A model generated the notes under the pieces. That model was given only the letters and a program-made list of their open reading frames with translations, ran no database searches and was not told where the DNA came from. The position numbers were made by a program, and so were the translations under genes. Below are positions 26,616 through 35,409 of a stretch of DNA of 64,000 nucleotides, in pieces (the stretch's first letter is position 1; each line of letters starts with the position of its first letter). Origin of the DNA: Rosistilla ulvae (GTDB lineage Bacteria; Planctomycetota; Planctomycetia; Pirellulales; Pirellulaceae); assembly GCF_007741475.1 (NCBI RefSeq), contig NZ_CP036261.1, forward strand, positions 682,001 to 746,000. Direction: 5' to 3'.

Positions 26616-26648
26616 GCCGTCGTTCCCGGCTCTGGTGGGAACGACGGC
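26616..26648 (+). terminator. Perfect hairpin between DUF1559 and lipoprotein genes
   Basis: GCCGTCGTTCCC (26616-26627) pairs perfectly with GGGAACGACGGC (26637-26648) around a nine-base loop and is followed by the T-rich TCTATTTA. It is either a partial terminator that lowers lipoprotein expression or an mRNA-stabilising stem. The following start codon is only 27 bases away. Confidence 0.75.
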
Positions 26649-26675
26649 TCTATTTACATCAAAAGGAAATCGATC

Positions 26676-26981
26676 ATGCGTTTTGTATTTGTGTCTCTTC
26701 TCGCCTTTACCATCGGATGTGGAGCCGAAGAAGTTGTGGAGCTGCCCGCTCCTGTCGAGAAGACTCAATTGGTTGCGACCATCGATCAAATTGCCGCCAC
26801 GGGGCAGTTCGATGAAGAAATGCTGACGGGGCTGACCATGGGGCTTGAAGAGGCGGGACTGATGGGCGAAGCCGCGCTTGTTCAACAGTATCCAACCATG
26901 GGCGATGAAGCTCAGGTCAAAAAAAAGGCCAAACAGCTTTCCAAAGACGTCAAGAAGAAGCTTGAAGCGGGTGTCGAGTAG
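26676..26981 (+). CDS. Small lipoprotein downstream of DUF1559 gene
   Basis: 101 residues. MRFVFVSLLAFTIGC is a lipoprotein signal with Cys 15 as the lipidation site. The mature part is acidic then basic: a predicted helical region (LVATIDQIAATGQFDEEMLT) and a Lys-rich tail (VKKKAKQLSKDVKKKLEAG). The AAGGAAATCGATC before the start gives a weak AGGA site. Planctomycetes often place a small lipoprotein after a DUF1559 gene; the two products may interact, but no function is known. Confidence 0.8.
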   Translation: MRFVFVSLLAFTIGCGAEEVVELPAPVEKTQLVATIDQIAATGQFDEEMLTGLTMGLEEAGLMGEAALVQQYPTMGDEAQVKKKAKQLSKDVKKKLEAGVE

Positions 26982-27147
26982 TTTCGAGCGAGGCTAAACC
27001 TTGTGCGAAGTTGTCGTTGCGGTTCGTTCCTCGTCGCCCCGATCTGAATCGAAGGAGAATCACCGGCCGATTTCACATCGCGGCCCTGCAGCGTATATCA
27101 TCATGACTCCCCCCCCTTCTCCCTTTGCTCACCTGGAGTTGCTTGTC

Positions 27148-28761
27148 ATGATGTTTCGCTGTGCAGCCTTTCCTTTGTTGTTCGTCTTGGGGCTGATGGC
27201 TTCGATTGTTCGAGCGGATGAACCTGTCGCCAAGGAGTATTCCACTGTGATGCTCTCGGGCGACTGGGTTCCAGACGATCCTCATCAAATTGATTTCGAC
27301 AACCTGCCGAGGATACCGTCGCAGCATGTTGTGATCAGCGATGTCCGGAAATCGAAGGGGGTGCATCAGCACAATTATTTGACCTTCCACGATGGGAAAT
27401 ATTGGGCGATGTGGAGCGATGGTCCAGCGGTTGAGGATCGTGTTGGTCAACGCGTTTCGTACGCGACCAGCATGGACGGGATCGATTGGAGCAAGCCATG
27501 GTACCTAACGCCCGAACCGCCGGGATCGGGGAAGGGTTCCAAATATTACAACACGCGCAGCAGCAAAGGCTTTCGTTGGATCTCGCGTGGCTTCTGGCAG
27601 CGCGATGGCCAGCTGCTCGCTCTCTGTTCGCTCGACGAAGGAGCGGGCTTCTTCGGCAAAAGTCTCCAGTTGCGGGCATTCCGCTGGGACGTTCAGAAGG
27701 GTGTTTGGGGCGACCATGCCTTAGTGCACGAAAACGCCATCAACAACTTCCCGCCCAAAAAATTACCCGGTGGCGATTGGATGATGTCGCGGCGAACGTG
27801 GGACTACAAGAAACGTGGCGTCGATTTTTTAGTCGGTGGCGTCGATGCGGTCGACGACTGGGATTCGTTTCCTGTGCTTGGCACGAGTCAGGAATTGGCG
27901 GCCGAAGAGCCGTATTGGTGGGTGCTGCCCGGTGGGCGTTTGACGGCGTTGTTCCGCGACAATCGTCGCAGCGGATACCTGTACCGATCGTTTTCCGAAG
28001 ACGGCGGCCGGACGTGGAGTCGGCCGCACCGCACCGATTTTCCCGATGCGCGGTCGAAGTTCAGCGGAGTTCAGTTGGCGGATGGTCGCTATGTATTGGT
28101 CTCCAATCCACATCCAAAGCAACGCGATCCGTTGGCTCTATCGGTAAGCGACGACGGTGTTGTCTTCAAGAAGATGGGCTATCTCGCTGGAGGGCGGCAC
28201 GTCGATTATCCCCATGTGATCGAACACCGCGGGCATCTGTTGGTCGCCTTCGCCACGCAAAAGCAGACGGTGGAAGTGCTGAAGATCAAGCTGGAAGATC
28301 TCGACGCATTGGCCATGCCCGATAAAACGCTGGCCGTCCCGCCGCCGTATCAACCGAAAGCTGGCGATACGATTGTGGATGCCGGCAGCAGCGATCAAGT
28401 GACCGTCACGGGGCCATGGAGGTCGAGCGACCGCGATTCCGAGCGGCATGGCGACGGCTATCTCGTTCTCGATCCATCAGCTGGTGGCGCGGTTCGCTTC
28501 GACTTGAACGTGCCTGAAGAGGGAACCTACGAGATCTTTGCGATGTGGAGTGCCCGAGGACAACGCGCGAAGGATGTTCCGTTTGCGATCACTCACGACG
28601 ATGGGACGAAGACGGTCCGCGTCGATCAGGGACGCGATGGCGGTGTCTGGAACAGCTTGGGAACGTATTCGTTCTCCCCGGCGAAGGCGTCGGTCGAAGT
28701 GGCTATCGAGAAGGCGAAGAACTACGTCATCGTCGATGCCATCCTGGTCGCACCGCGCTGA
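27148..28761 (+). CDS. Secreted sialidase-like (BNR) protein with golvesin-type C-terminal domain
   Basis: 537 residues from the ATG at 27148 (GGAG nine bases upstream). A signal peptide (MMFRCAAFPLLFVLGLMASI, cleaved near VRADE) is followed by a beta-propeller-like region (about 55-400) with BNR/Asp-box-type repeats, best seen as SFSEDGGRTWSRPH (about 280-293) and SVSDDGVVFKKMGY. The C-terminal 130 residues (VDAGSSDQVTVTG to NYVIVDAILV) resemble the golvesin/xanthan-lyase-associated domain. A poly-C/CTCCC segment lies 30 bases upstream. Probably a secreted glycan-binding or exosialidase-like protein; catalytic residues are not clear. Confidence 0.72.
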   Translation: MMFRCAAFPLLFVLGLMASIVRADEPVAKEYSTVMLSGDWVPDDPHQIDFDNLPRIPSQHVVISDVRKSKGVHQHNYLTFHDGKYWAMWSDGPAVEDRVGQRVSYATSMDGIDWSKPWYLTPEPPGSGKGSKYYNTRSSKGFRWISRGFWQRDGQLLALCSLDEGAGFFGKSLQLRAFRWDVQKGVWGDHALVHENAINNFPPKKLPGGDWMMSRRTWDYKKRGVDFLVGGVDAVDDWDSFPVLGTSQELAAEEPYWWVLPGGRLTALFRDNRRSGYLYRSFSEDGGRTWSRPHRTDFPDARSKFSGVQLADGRYVLVSNPHPKQRDPLALSVSDDGVVFKKMGYLAGGRHVDYPHVIEHRGHLLVAFATQKQTVEVLKIKLEDLDALAMPDKTLAVPPPYQPKAGDTIVDAGSSDQVTVTGPWRSSDRDSERHGDGYLVLDPSAGGAVRFDLNVPEEGTYEIFAMWSARGQRAKDVPFAITHDDGTKTVRVDQGRDGGVWNSLGTYSFSPAKASVEVAIEKAKNYVIVDAILVAPR

Positions 28762-28846
28762 TAGATTTGATGCGGATCCGGCGGCGTTCTTCCCGTTGTG
28801 GTCAATCCAAGTGGTCGAGTTGTCGGTAGCGTGGCGCAAAAGAAAA

Positions 28847-28881
28847 CAGGTGATGTCCGCTGGTAAAGCGGACACCACCTG
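28847..28881. terminator. Bidirectional hairpin terminator
   Basis: CAGGTGATGTCCGCT (28847-28861) pairs with AGCGGACACCACCTG (28867-28881) with one mismatch. It sits between convergent genes ending at 28761 and 28909, so it can serve both. Confidence 0.75.
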
Positions 28882-28908
28882 TTGATGAATCGATCAATTA
28901 GCTTGCGT

Positions 28909-31035
28909 TCAGTTGGCGCGTGCCAGGTTCTGACGCTTGAGCGCTTCGACGTAGTCGCGAGTGATGTTCAAGACTTCGTCGTTGTAGAAGTTGTGGCGGA
29001 AGACTTCATCGTCGGGCATCTCGGCGTCCAGCAATTGCTTCTCCTCTTCCTTCTGTGAATCGAGTTCTTTGCGTCGGGCGAAGAACTTGTCTTCTTGCAG
29101 CGAGACAAACTTCTCCGATTTCTGTCGTTGGTACGATTCGATACGACGCAACAGGTCGACGAAGTCCTCGGACTGTTCGATCCGTTTTGCCGATCCGGTG
29201 CGGACGGTATTCAAGACATCGTTGCCCAGCATGCTGTATTTACGATGCTTCGTCTTTTCGACGCGGTCGTGCTCGAGTGCGTACTCCAAATCCGCTTCGC
29301 CAACATCCATGTGCGTGGTCAGCGAAGGCAAGATGATGTCGGCTTTGACGCCTTCCTTTTGCGTGCTTTCGCCATCGGGCAGGTAGAATTGCTGCAGCGT
29401 GACTTTCAGAGCGCCGAAGTTAGGGGCGCGATTGCTGTGGAGGATCTCTTGGCCAAGATCCATCAGCGTTTGTACGGTCCCTTTCCCGTGGGTTGCCACG
29501 TCGCCAACAACGATTCCACGACCGTAGTCTTGGATCGCACCGGCTAGAATTTCACTGGCACTTGCGCTGAACTTGCTGGTCAGTACGACCAACGGTCCGT
29601 CCCAGGCAACGCCGCTGTCTTCATCCGCATAGGGAGTGACGCGTCCATCGCTGTCCTTCACCTGGACAACGGGGCCTTGGTCGATGAACAGGCCGGTCAG
29701 GTTGATCGCTTCGGTCAAGCTGCCGCCACCGTTCATCCGCAGGTCCAAGATAACCGCGGCGATGCCATCGTCTTTGAATTCGTTCAAGCGGTCGCGAACG
29801 TCCTTGGTGCTGCTGCGGTAATCGCGGGCATTGCGGCGAGCGGCTTCCATGTCCAGATAGAAGCTTGGTAGGCTGATGTAGCCGATTTTCATCTTGGGGC
29901 CGGTTTCGCCGTCGGTCTCGACGACCTGGCTGCGAGCAGCGCTGTCTTCGAGTTCGACCTTGGCACGCGTGATCGTGAGGATCTTGGTCTCGCCGGTGCC
30001 GCCCGATTTGATGCCCAGTCGGACAATCGTGCCAGCGTGGCCGCGGATTTGTTCGACCACGTCGTCCAGTGGCATTTCGACGATGTCGACCATTTCGCCA
30101 TCGGTCCCCTGCCCTACGCTGACGATATAGTCGTCGGCTTTGAGTTCGCCCTGCTTGTCGGCCGCTCCACCAGGGATCACTCGCGAGACGACGGTGTGGC
30201 CATCTTTTTCACGCAGTGCCGCTCCGATCCCTTCCAGGTTCAGACGCATCATGATGCGGAAGTTGTCGAGCGATTTGGGCGACATGAATGTTGTGTGCGG
30301 ATCGTAGCTGGTGGTGACCGAAGTCAGGAACAGTTCCAGCAGTTGATCCGAATCGGTCTCGTGCCAACGCTTTTGGTTTCGCTTGTAACGACGCAGCAGT
30401 TTGGCTTTGGGGTCTTCCAGGTCTTCTTTGGTCGGTTTGTATTCTTCGCCCGATTCTTCCGCCTTGCGTTTCCGCTCGACGGCTTCATCTTTGGCGACCA
30501 GCAGGTTGAATTTAATCTGACGACGCCAACGGTCCTTCGCCTCTTCAGGAGATGTTGGATAGCGGGCCGCATCGGGTTCCACGACGATCGATTCGTCGAC
30601 GGTGAAATCGAAATCTTCGGTCAACAGTGTTTCAGCAACCGCGACGCGTTCATCGATGCGTTGCAGGAAACGTTTGAAGACGACATAGGCGACATCGAGG
30701 TCGCCTCCCTTGACCATGTCGTCGATCGTCAAGTTGTACTTGCTGAATTCATCAACATCCGATTGGTAGAAGTAAAGTTTCATCGGATCGAGCGCCTTCA
30801 GGAACAACTCCATCGCGCGGGTACTCAGTTCGTCGTTGAGTGCGGTACGCGATACGTGTCGACGTTCCAGCAAGGCTGCGACGATCTTCGCCACATTCTG
30901 GTCGGTCTTGGTGGGGGCGACCAGATCTTCGGCATCGCAGCGTGTTGCCTGCGGGGCGATGAATGAGATCGTGCAGAAGGCCAACAGCAGCAGCGGTCGG
31001 GCAAAGCGAGTTTGGGGAGACGTCATTGAAGCCAT
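28909..31035 (-). CDS. Carboxy-terminal processing protease (tail-specific protease, S41)
   Basis: Exported serine protease of 708 residues from the ATG at 31035. A longer start at 31101 and a shorter one at 31026 are possible. The signal-like segment is RFARPLLLLAFCTISFIAPQ. A Prc-type N-terminal helical domain (about 35-230) precedes a PDZ domain (about 245-345, with GIGAALREKDGHTVVSRVIP). The S41 catalytic domain shows TSKFSASASEILAGAIQDYG with the nucleophilic Ser and HGKGTVQTLM with the catalytic Lys. The C-terminal 130 residues are Glu/Lys-rich. Length and order match E. coli Prc (682). It likely degrades envelope proteins with exposed C-termini. Confidence 0.93.
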   Translation of the reverse strand: MASMTSPQTRFARPLLLLAFCTISFIAPQATRCDAEDLVAPTKTDQNVAKIVAALLERRHVSRTALNDELSTRAMELFLKALDPMKLYFYQSDVDEFSKYNLTIDDMVKGGDLDVAYVVFKRFLQRIDERVAVAETLLTEDFDFTVDESIVVEPDAARYPTSPEEAKDRWRRQIKFNLLVAKDEAVERKRKAEESGEEYKPTKEDLEDPKAKLLRRYKRNQKRWHETDSDQLLELFLTSVTTSYDPHTTFMSPKSLDNFRIMMRLNLEGIGAALREKDGHTVVSRVIPGGAADKQGELKADDYIVSVGQGTDGEMVDIVEMPLDDVVEQIRGHAGTIVRLGIKSGGTGETKILTITRAKVELEDSAARSQVVETDGETGPKMKIGYISLPSFYLDMEAARRNARDYRSSTKDVRDRLNEFKDDGIAAVILDLRMNGGGSLTEAINLTGLFIDQGPVVQVKDSDGRVTPYADEDSGVAWDGPLVVLTSKFSASASEILAGAIQDYGRGIVVGDVATHGKGTVQTLMDLGQEILHSNRAPNFGALKVTLQQFYLPDGESTQKEGVKADIILPSLTTHMDVGEADLEYALEHDRVEKTKHRKYSMLGNDVLNTVRTGSAKRIEQSEDFVDLLRRIESYQRQKSEKFVSLQEDKFFARRKELDSQKEEEKQLLDAEMPDDEVFRHNFYNDEVLNITRDYVEALKRQNLARAN

Positions 31036-31290
31036 ACTTGAATTCCGATTTGGTAAAGACACGTGGCGTCGGACAGGCGAACCTTGATCCACGGTGTTCA
31101 TAGTAGAACAGGGTTCAAGATATCACAAGTTCGATCGGCTGATAGCAAATAGGCCCCGTTGCGGTTGGCGGGGAGGAGTTGGGCCGAGGCAAGGCGGCCG
31201 ATTCGTTTTGGCAGCGGGATGCAGATCGGCTTGGCGTGAGGCGAGTCTAGTGAGCCTTTGCGGCGATTTTCCTGTTGGAAATCGTCGGTT

Positions 31291-33348
31291 TTACGGTCCC
31301 GTGTCACTCAATCGGATCGCCCACCAGAGCTGATTTAGAGCGGCTTCGTCGCTGTCGGTGAGTCGGCGGATTCGCTTCGCCGCCTCCAACTGTTGGTCGC
31401 TGGTGTGAGGGTTTCCTGCGACATAGAAAAGATGTTTTACTTGTTGGTCAAAGCCACCATTTTTGCTTAACGCCGCCAGCCAGCCCGCAGGCAGGTTGCT
31501 GGAATCGAGGCTGGAGGGGAATGCCCGGCGGAGGGCTTCGGTCCGCATTTGGGCTTTCGTTTTTTGGTTGGGCTTGGCGGCGGAACCGTTGTCGGTCGCT
31601 TGAGCTAAGAGGCCCGATGGTGCAACCAGCGATCCCTTTCCGCTGGCGCGGTTGAACGTCTCGGTTGCGGCGACCAGTTCCTCGAACGACCAGTCGCGTG
31701 GTTCGTTGGTGAAGCCGGCGAAGGCACGCTGTTGAATCTCTGACCGATTCAGCAGCGCCTTGGTGGCGACGAGCGAATCTTGGTCGAAGGGGGAGAGTGT
31801 CGATTGCAGTCGCATCGGGCGTGCCGCGATAATCCAAGCCACTGCCGCGCCGAGGTCGTAATCGTAAGCTTGCAGTTGTTGTGCCAGGAGGTTTCTCGCC
31901 GCGACGAAGGCTTCGTCGGCTGGCGGTGCAAGCGGGTCGCTGGTCCGACCGACGATGCGATTGCCGTAGATGACTTTCCAGAGTCCGTTGACCGTCGCAC
32001 GCGCCAGTTGGTCGCTGTGCCCGATGCCAGCGGCCAGGTCGCGAAGGTTTGTTGGCCCGTCGGAGGTTGTTGTGTTGCCGATCCAGTCGCCGACGACGGC
32101 TGGTGATGCGACCAATTGGCGGCCGTCTTCGGATTCGTAGAAGACGGCATCTTGGGAGCGGTCGCGTTGAAGGTCCAATGCGATCTTCAAGCCCCCCTGC
32201 TGCCCCAATTGCCACTGGACGCCTGTCTGGAAGACGGCGTTTAGATTCCAGTAGTTCCGCTGCGTGACGTTCCCTTCCAGCGGGTGTGCATGGCAGCGTC
32301 CACAGGCGACATCCATGTCAAGCAGGACATCACAAAACTGATTGGTCAACGGAATCGCGGAAGCTCCCGCCAGGCCAGCCATCCAAAGCGTGGCCGGTTT
32401 AAACTCGGGGTCCTCAGGAGAGGAGGAGCCTTCGGATGTGAGCAGTTCTTGGACGAGGGAATCGAAGGCTTGTTCGCCACGGAAGGTGGATGCAAACAGC
32501 TTGCCCGCTTCCGACTTTTGGGCTGCCGAGAGCCGATTCCAGGCGGCCTCACCGAGCAGGTGTTGGGCCCAGCGGTTTCCCAGGTGATTGGATGTCTGTT
32601 GGTCGTCAATGTATTGATCGATCAATGCATTGGTATCGCCAGCCAGCAGGTTACGAACCGCTTCGGTATCGAGCACCTCTGCCGTGGAGCGGCCAGCGAC
32701 GACTGTCGCAAGCCGTTGGATCAATTCATCGGATGAGACTTCGTTTTGCGGGCGGATGTCCATCCGCTGCCAAGCCTCTGCCAGTAATTCATCGACTCGC
32801 GAAATGATCTCTTCGGAGGGCAAGCGATCCATCTTGGGGCGGTCGGCAACATGTGTCGACGTGGGGGCCGGGGATGTCTTGGCTGGTGGTGTACCAAACG
32901 GAACGTCCTTAATTCCGATTTCAAAATTGCCGCGTGGCGCCGCATCGTGGACTATCGTTTCTGCCGTCGGTGCATCGATTGTCGGAGCGATGTCGCTGTG
33001 AGGGTCAGCCGCCGCAACGGCTTGCTTTTTCGTCGGTCGGGGAGCGGCGGTGGGGGCGTCGTGTTGCGCGATCGATGCATCGCCGGGGATGGGCTGCCGT
33101 TGGTGGCTTCGTTCCCAGAGGTAACCGGAGACGGCGATCAGCAGCGCGGCGGCCAGTGTCAAAGGGAGCCAAGCATCCGAGCGGCGTTTGGTGGTAGGTG
33201 TGGTGTCGATCTGTGGCAAGCCGACGACGGGGCTCTGTTCGGCTTCCAGGATCGCAAGCACCTGGGCCGAGACATCGGGGGGCGCAGATTCCCCCAGGGC
33301 CTCGCTCAGCATCGTATCCAGCAGACGTTCGTCGGCTGGGTCGTTCAT
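31291..33348 (-). CDS. Anti-sigma-like N-terminus fused to DUF1549-type protein
   Basis: 685 residues. The start at 33348 overlaps the sigma factor stop (ATGA). Residues 1-45 (MNDPADERLLDTMLSEALGE onward) look like the cytoplasmic part of planctomycete anti-sigma factors. A single helix follows (WLPLTLAAALLIAVSGYLWE, about 59-78), then a Pro/Ala-rich linker. From about 170 onward the protein resembles DUF1549/DUF1553: the c-type haem-like motif DVACGRCHAHPLEG near 345 and the YGNRIVGRTSDPL block near 460. A fused sensor for the sigma factor is inferred from the overlap and layout, not shown. Confidence 0.75.
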   Translation of the reverse strand: MNDPADERLLDTMLSEALGESAPPDVSAQVLAILEAEQSPVVGLPQIDTTPTTKRRSDAWLPLTLAAALLIAVSGYLWERSHQRQPIPGDASIAQHDAPTAAPRPTKKQAVAAADPHSDIAPTIDAPTAETIVHDAAPRGNFEIGIKDVPFGTPPAKTSPAPTSTHVADRPKMDRLPSEEIISRVDELLAEAWQRMDIRPQNEVSSDELIQRLATVVAGRSTAEVLDTEAVRNLLAGDTNALIDQYIDDQQTSNHLGNRWAQHLLGEAAWNRLSAAQKSEAGKLFASTFRGEQAFDSLVQELLTSEGSSSPEDPEFKPATLWMAGLAGASAIPLTNQFCDVLLDMDVACGRCHAHPLEGNVTQRNYWNLNAVFQTGVQWQLGQQGGLKIALDLQRDRSQDAVFYESEDGRQLVASPAVVGDWIGNTTTSDGPTNLRDLAAGIGHSDQLARATVNGLWKVIYGNRIVGRTSDPLAPPADEAFVAARNLLAQQLQAYDYDLGAAVAWIIAARPMRLQSTLSPFDQDSLVATKALLNRSEIQQRAFAGFTNEPRDWSFEELVAATETFNRASGKGSLVAPSGLLAQATDNGSAAKPNQKTKAQMRTEALRRAFPSSLDSSNLPAGWLAALSKNGGFDQQVKHLFYVAGNPHTSDQQLEAAKRIRRLTDSDEAALNQLWWAIRLSDTGP

Positions 33349-33878
33349 GTCAGTTTGGTTTGAACGCATTCTTTTAGTTGTTGCTTTGCACGCTGTACCA
33401 AATTCTTGGCACCATGTTCGGTGATCCCTAATTTATCACCAATTTCGACTCGATTCGCATCGTCGGTAAATCGCATTCGGAGTGCCAGTTGGGCTCTTTC
33501 GGTCAGCCCGTTAAGGCATTCTTTCAGAGCGCTGACAAACTCCTCCCCATCCTCTTCGGCGCCGATCCAGCGATCCCAGACCGCATCGAGCGATTCGACC
33601 GCGGCGACCAGGTGCATTCGCTTGTCGCGACGCTTCAAAGAGATGAACAGGTTTCTCGCGATTCGCCGTAGGTAGGCCGCAGTCGCTTCATCACTGTATT
33701 GGTTAAACGGTGGACGTCGCAGAATGGTCAGAAAGGTCTCTTGAGTGAGGTCGTCGGCAGTCGCGTTGTCGCAACCGAGCAAGCGCAGGTATCTCCAGAC
33801 GCCAGCTTGGTGGCGAGTGATTAATTCCTGCGGGTTTAAATCAGTTTCGCTTCTCTGCGACACTGCCGATCTATCCAC
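33345..33878 (-). CDS. ECF-type RNA polymerase sigma factor
   Basis: 177 residues. Sigma region 2 is GVWRYLRLLGCDNATADDLT (about 26-45) continuing QETFLTILRRPP and RRIARNLFISLKRRDKR. Region 4 is LNGLTERAQLALRMRFTD, then RVEIGDKLGITEHGAKNLVQ (about 140-160), the recognition helix. There is no extra C-terminal domain. It lies four bases over the start of the anti-sigma-like DUF1549 gene, the usual sigma/anti-sigma arrangement, so it is probably held inactive by that protein until an envelope signal arrives. Target promoters are unknown. Confidence 0.92.
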   Translation of the reverse strand: MDRSAVSQRSETDLNPQELITRHQAGVWRYLRLLGCDNATADDLTQETFLTILRRPPFNQYSDEATAAYLRRIARNLFISLKRRDKRMHLVAAVESLDAVWDRWIGAEEDGEEFVSALKECLNGLTERAQLALRMRFTDDANRVEIGDKLGITEHGAKNLVQRAKQQLKECVQTKLT

Positions 33879-33945
33879 AATCGCTTACTGAAACCTTCTG
33901 AACCTCCTGGTTGTGCGAGATCCAAATACCTTTCATCTGTTGGCC

Positions 33946-35247
33946 TTAAACGAACAGATCCTTGATGATTTTGCCACCGCCGGCGATCTTCATCGGGCGT
34001 CGGTTATTGGCAGTATACGTGGTGTCGGGTGAAATCCCCAAGGCTTTGCAGACCGATGTCATCAGATCCTCGGAACTGAACGGTTCGGTTTCGACAGTCG
34101 TACCGTCGCTGTTGGTCTCGCCGATGGTGATGCCTCCCTTGATTCCCGCGCCGCCGACAACCACGCTCCAGGCTCGCGCGAAGTGGTCGCGGCCGGCGTT
34201 TTGGTTGATCCGCGGTGTGCGGCCAAATTCACCCATCCAGATGATCGCGGTGTCCTGCAGCATCCCGCGTTGCTCCAGGTCTTCGGTCAACGCGCTCATC
34301 GCCTTGTCGAGGACTGGCAGGTGCCGGTTTGTTAGCGTGTTGAAGATGTCGCTGTGGCTGTCCCAGCCCCCCAAGTCGACTTCGACAAACGGAACGCCCG
34401 CTTCGACCAAACGACGTGCCAACAGGCAGCCTTGGCCAAATCCGCCTCCACCCATGCCCATGCCGGTTGCGCCGTATCGCTCTTTCACCGCTTCGGGTTC
34501 TTCGGAAACCTTGAACGCTTGCATCTGTTCGCTGGACATCAGGTCGAAAGTCTTCTTCAGGACCTTCTGGTGATCTTCGGCTGCGGTGCCACGGTTCTTT
34601 TTGACGAAGTCTTTCTCGATCAGATCCAACGCCGCCATCCGTTGCATCAAACGCTGTTGTTCCAGCTTCATCTGCAAGTTGCGGATCTGGCCGTTGCTAG
34701 TCACAGCAAACGGAGCCCAGGCCATCCCCAAGAAACCGGGGCCAGCGCTGCCACCACCAACGGTCACGAAAGGAGGGATCTCCAGTTCGGGGCGTTGCCC
34801 GATCAATTCGTGTGCCAGCACCGAGCCGTAGCTGGGGTGATCGATGTTGGGGTTGGGAACAAAACCGGTGTGCATGTAGTAACGACCGCGATCGTGATCC
34901 GCTTCACGCGTGCTCATCGATCGGATGACCGCCATGTGATGCATCTGTTTCGCCATCAACGGCATGTGTTCACAGATCTGCCCGTCGCCCGATGTGCTGA
35001 TCGGTTTGAACGGACCTCCGGTGGGGGCGCCTGGCTTCATATCCCACATGTCAATCGTCGACGGGCCACCCCCCATCCACAACAGAATCGCTGACTTGCG
35101 ATTTTTTTTCAGGACGTCGGCGTTGGCTTTGAGTGTTTGCCCCAGCGTAAATGCCGCGCCCGCCATCGCTGCGGAGCCGCCTGCCATGTGACTCATGAAG
35201 TGTCGGCGAGTCATCCCGGCGGGCGTGGTCCATTGGCTGTTAAACAT
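33946..35247 (-). CDS. DUF1501 (sulfatase-like) exported protein
   Basis: 433 residues. The N-terminus has MTRRHFMSHMAGGSAAMAGA, a twin-arginine signal, so export in folded form is expected. DUF1501 features are SAILLWMGGGPSTIDMWDMK, PGAPTGGPFKPI, MAVIRSMSTREADHDRGRY and TAIIWMGEFGRTPRINQNAG with the conserved GRDHF that follows. The fold is related to alkaline phosphatase/sulfatase. In planctomycetes these genes are paired with DUF1549 genes, here 162 bases upstream on the same strand. The pair is likely co-transcribed; biochemical function is unknown. Confidence 0.93.
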   Translation of the reverse strand: MFNSQWTTPAGMTRRHFMSHMAGGSAAMAGAAFTLGQTLKANADVLKKNRKSAILLWMGGGPSTIDMWDMKPGAPTGGPFKPISTSGDGQICEHMPLMAKQMHHMAVIRSMSTREADHDRGRYYMHTGFVPNPNIDHPSYGSVLAHELIGQRPELEIPPFVTVGGGSAGPGFLGMAWAPFAVTSNGQIRNLQMKLEQQRLMQRMAALDLIEKDFVKKNRGTAAEDHQKVLKKTFDLMSSEQMQAFKVSEEPEAVKERYGATGMGMGGGGFGQGCLLARRLVEAGVPFVEVDLGGWDSHSDIFNTLTNRHLPVLDKAMSALTEDLEQRGMLQDTAIIWMGEFGRTPRINQNAGRDHFARAWSVVVGGAGIKGGITIGETNSDGTTVETEPFSSEDLMTSVCKALGISPDTTYTANNRRPMKIAGGGKIIKDLFV

Positions 35248-35409
35248 CGGGTCTCTCCAGAGGGGCTGCGTAAAAGTAAGGCGATTTCGGCGGGGGGGCC
35301 GTCGAGCCGATTGTGTTTATTGTTGGATCGGTGTTCGATGCAGCGTGTCGCCAAGACACGCCGCTGTTTCGTTGACTTGGAAAGGCGTTGAGCCTTCCCA
35401 CTGGTTCAA

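Noticed and set aside
32188-32205. Extra C-rich motif copy inside the DUF1549 gene
   Set aside because: CCCCCCTGCTGCCCC lacks the TGCCCTG core and is explained by Gln/Gly codons on the coding strand.
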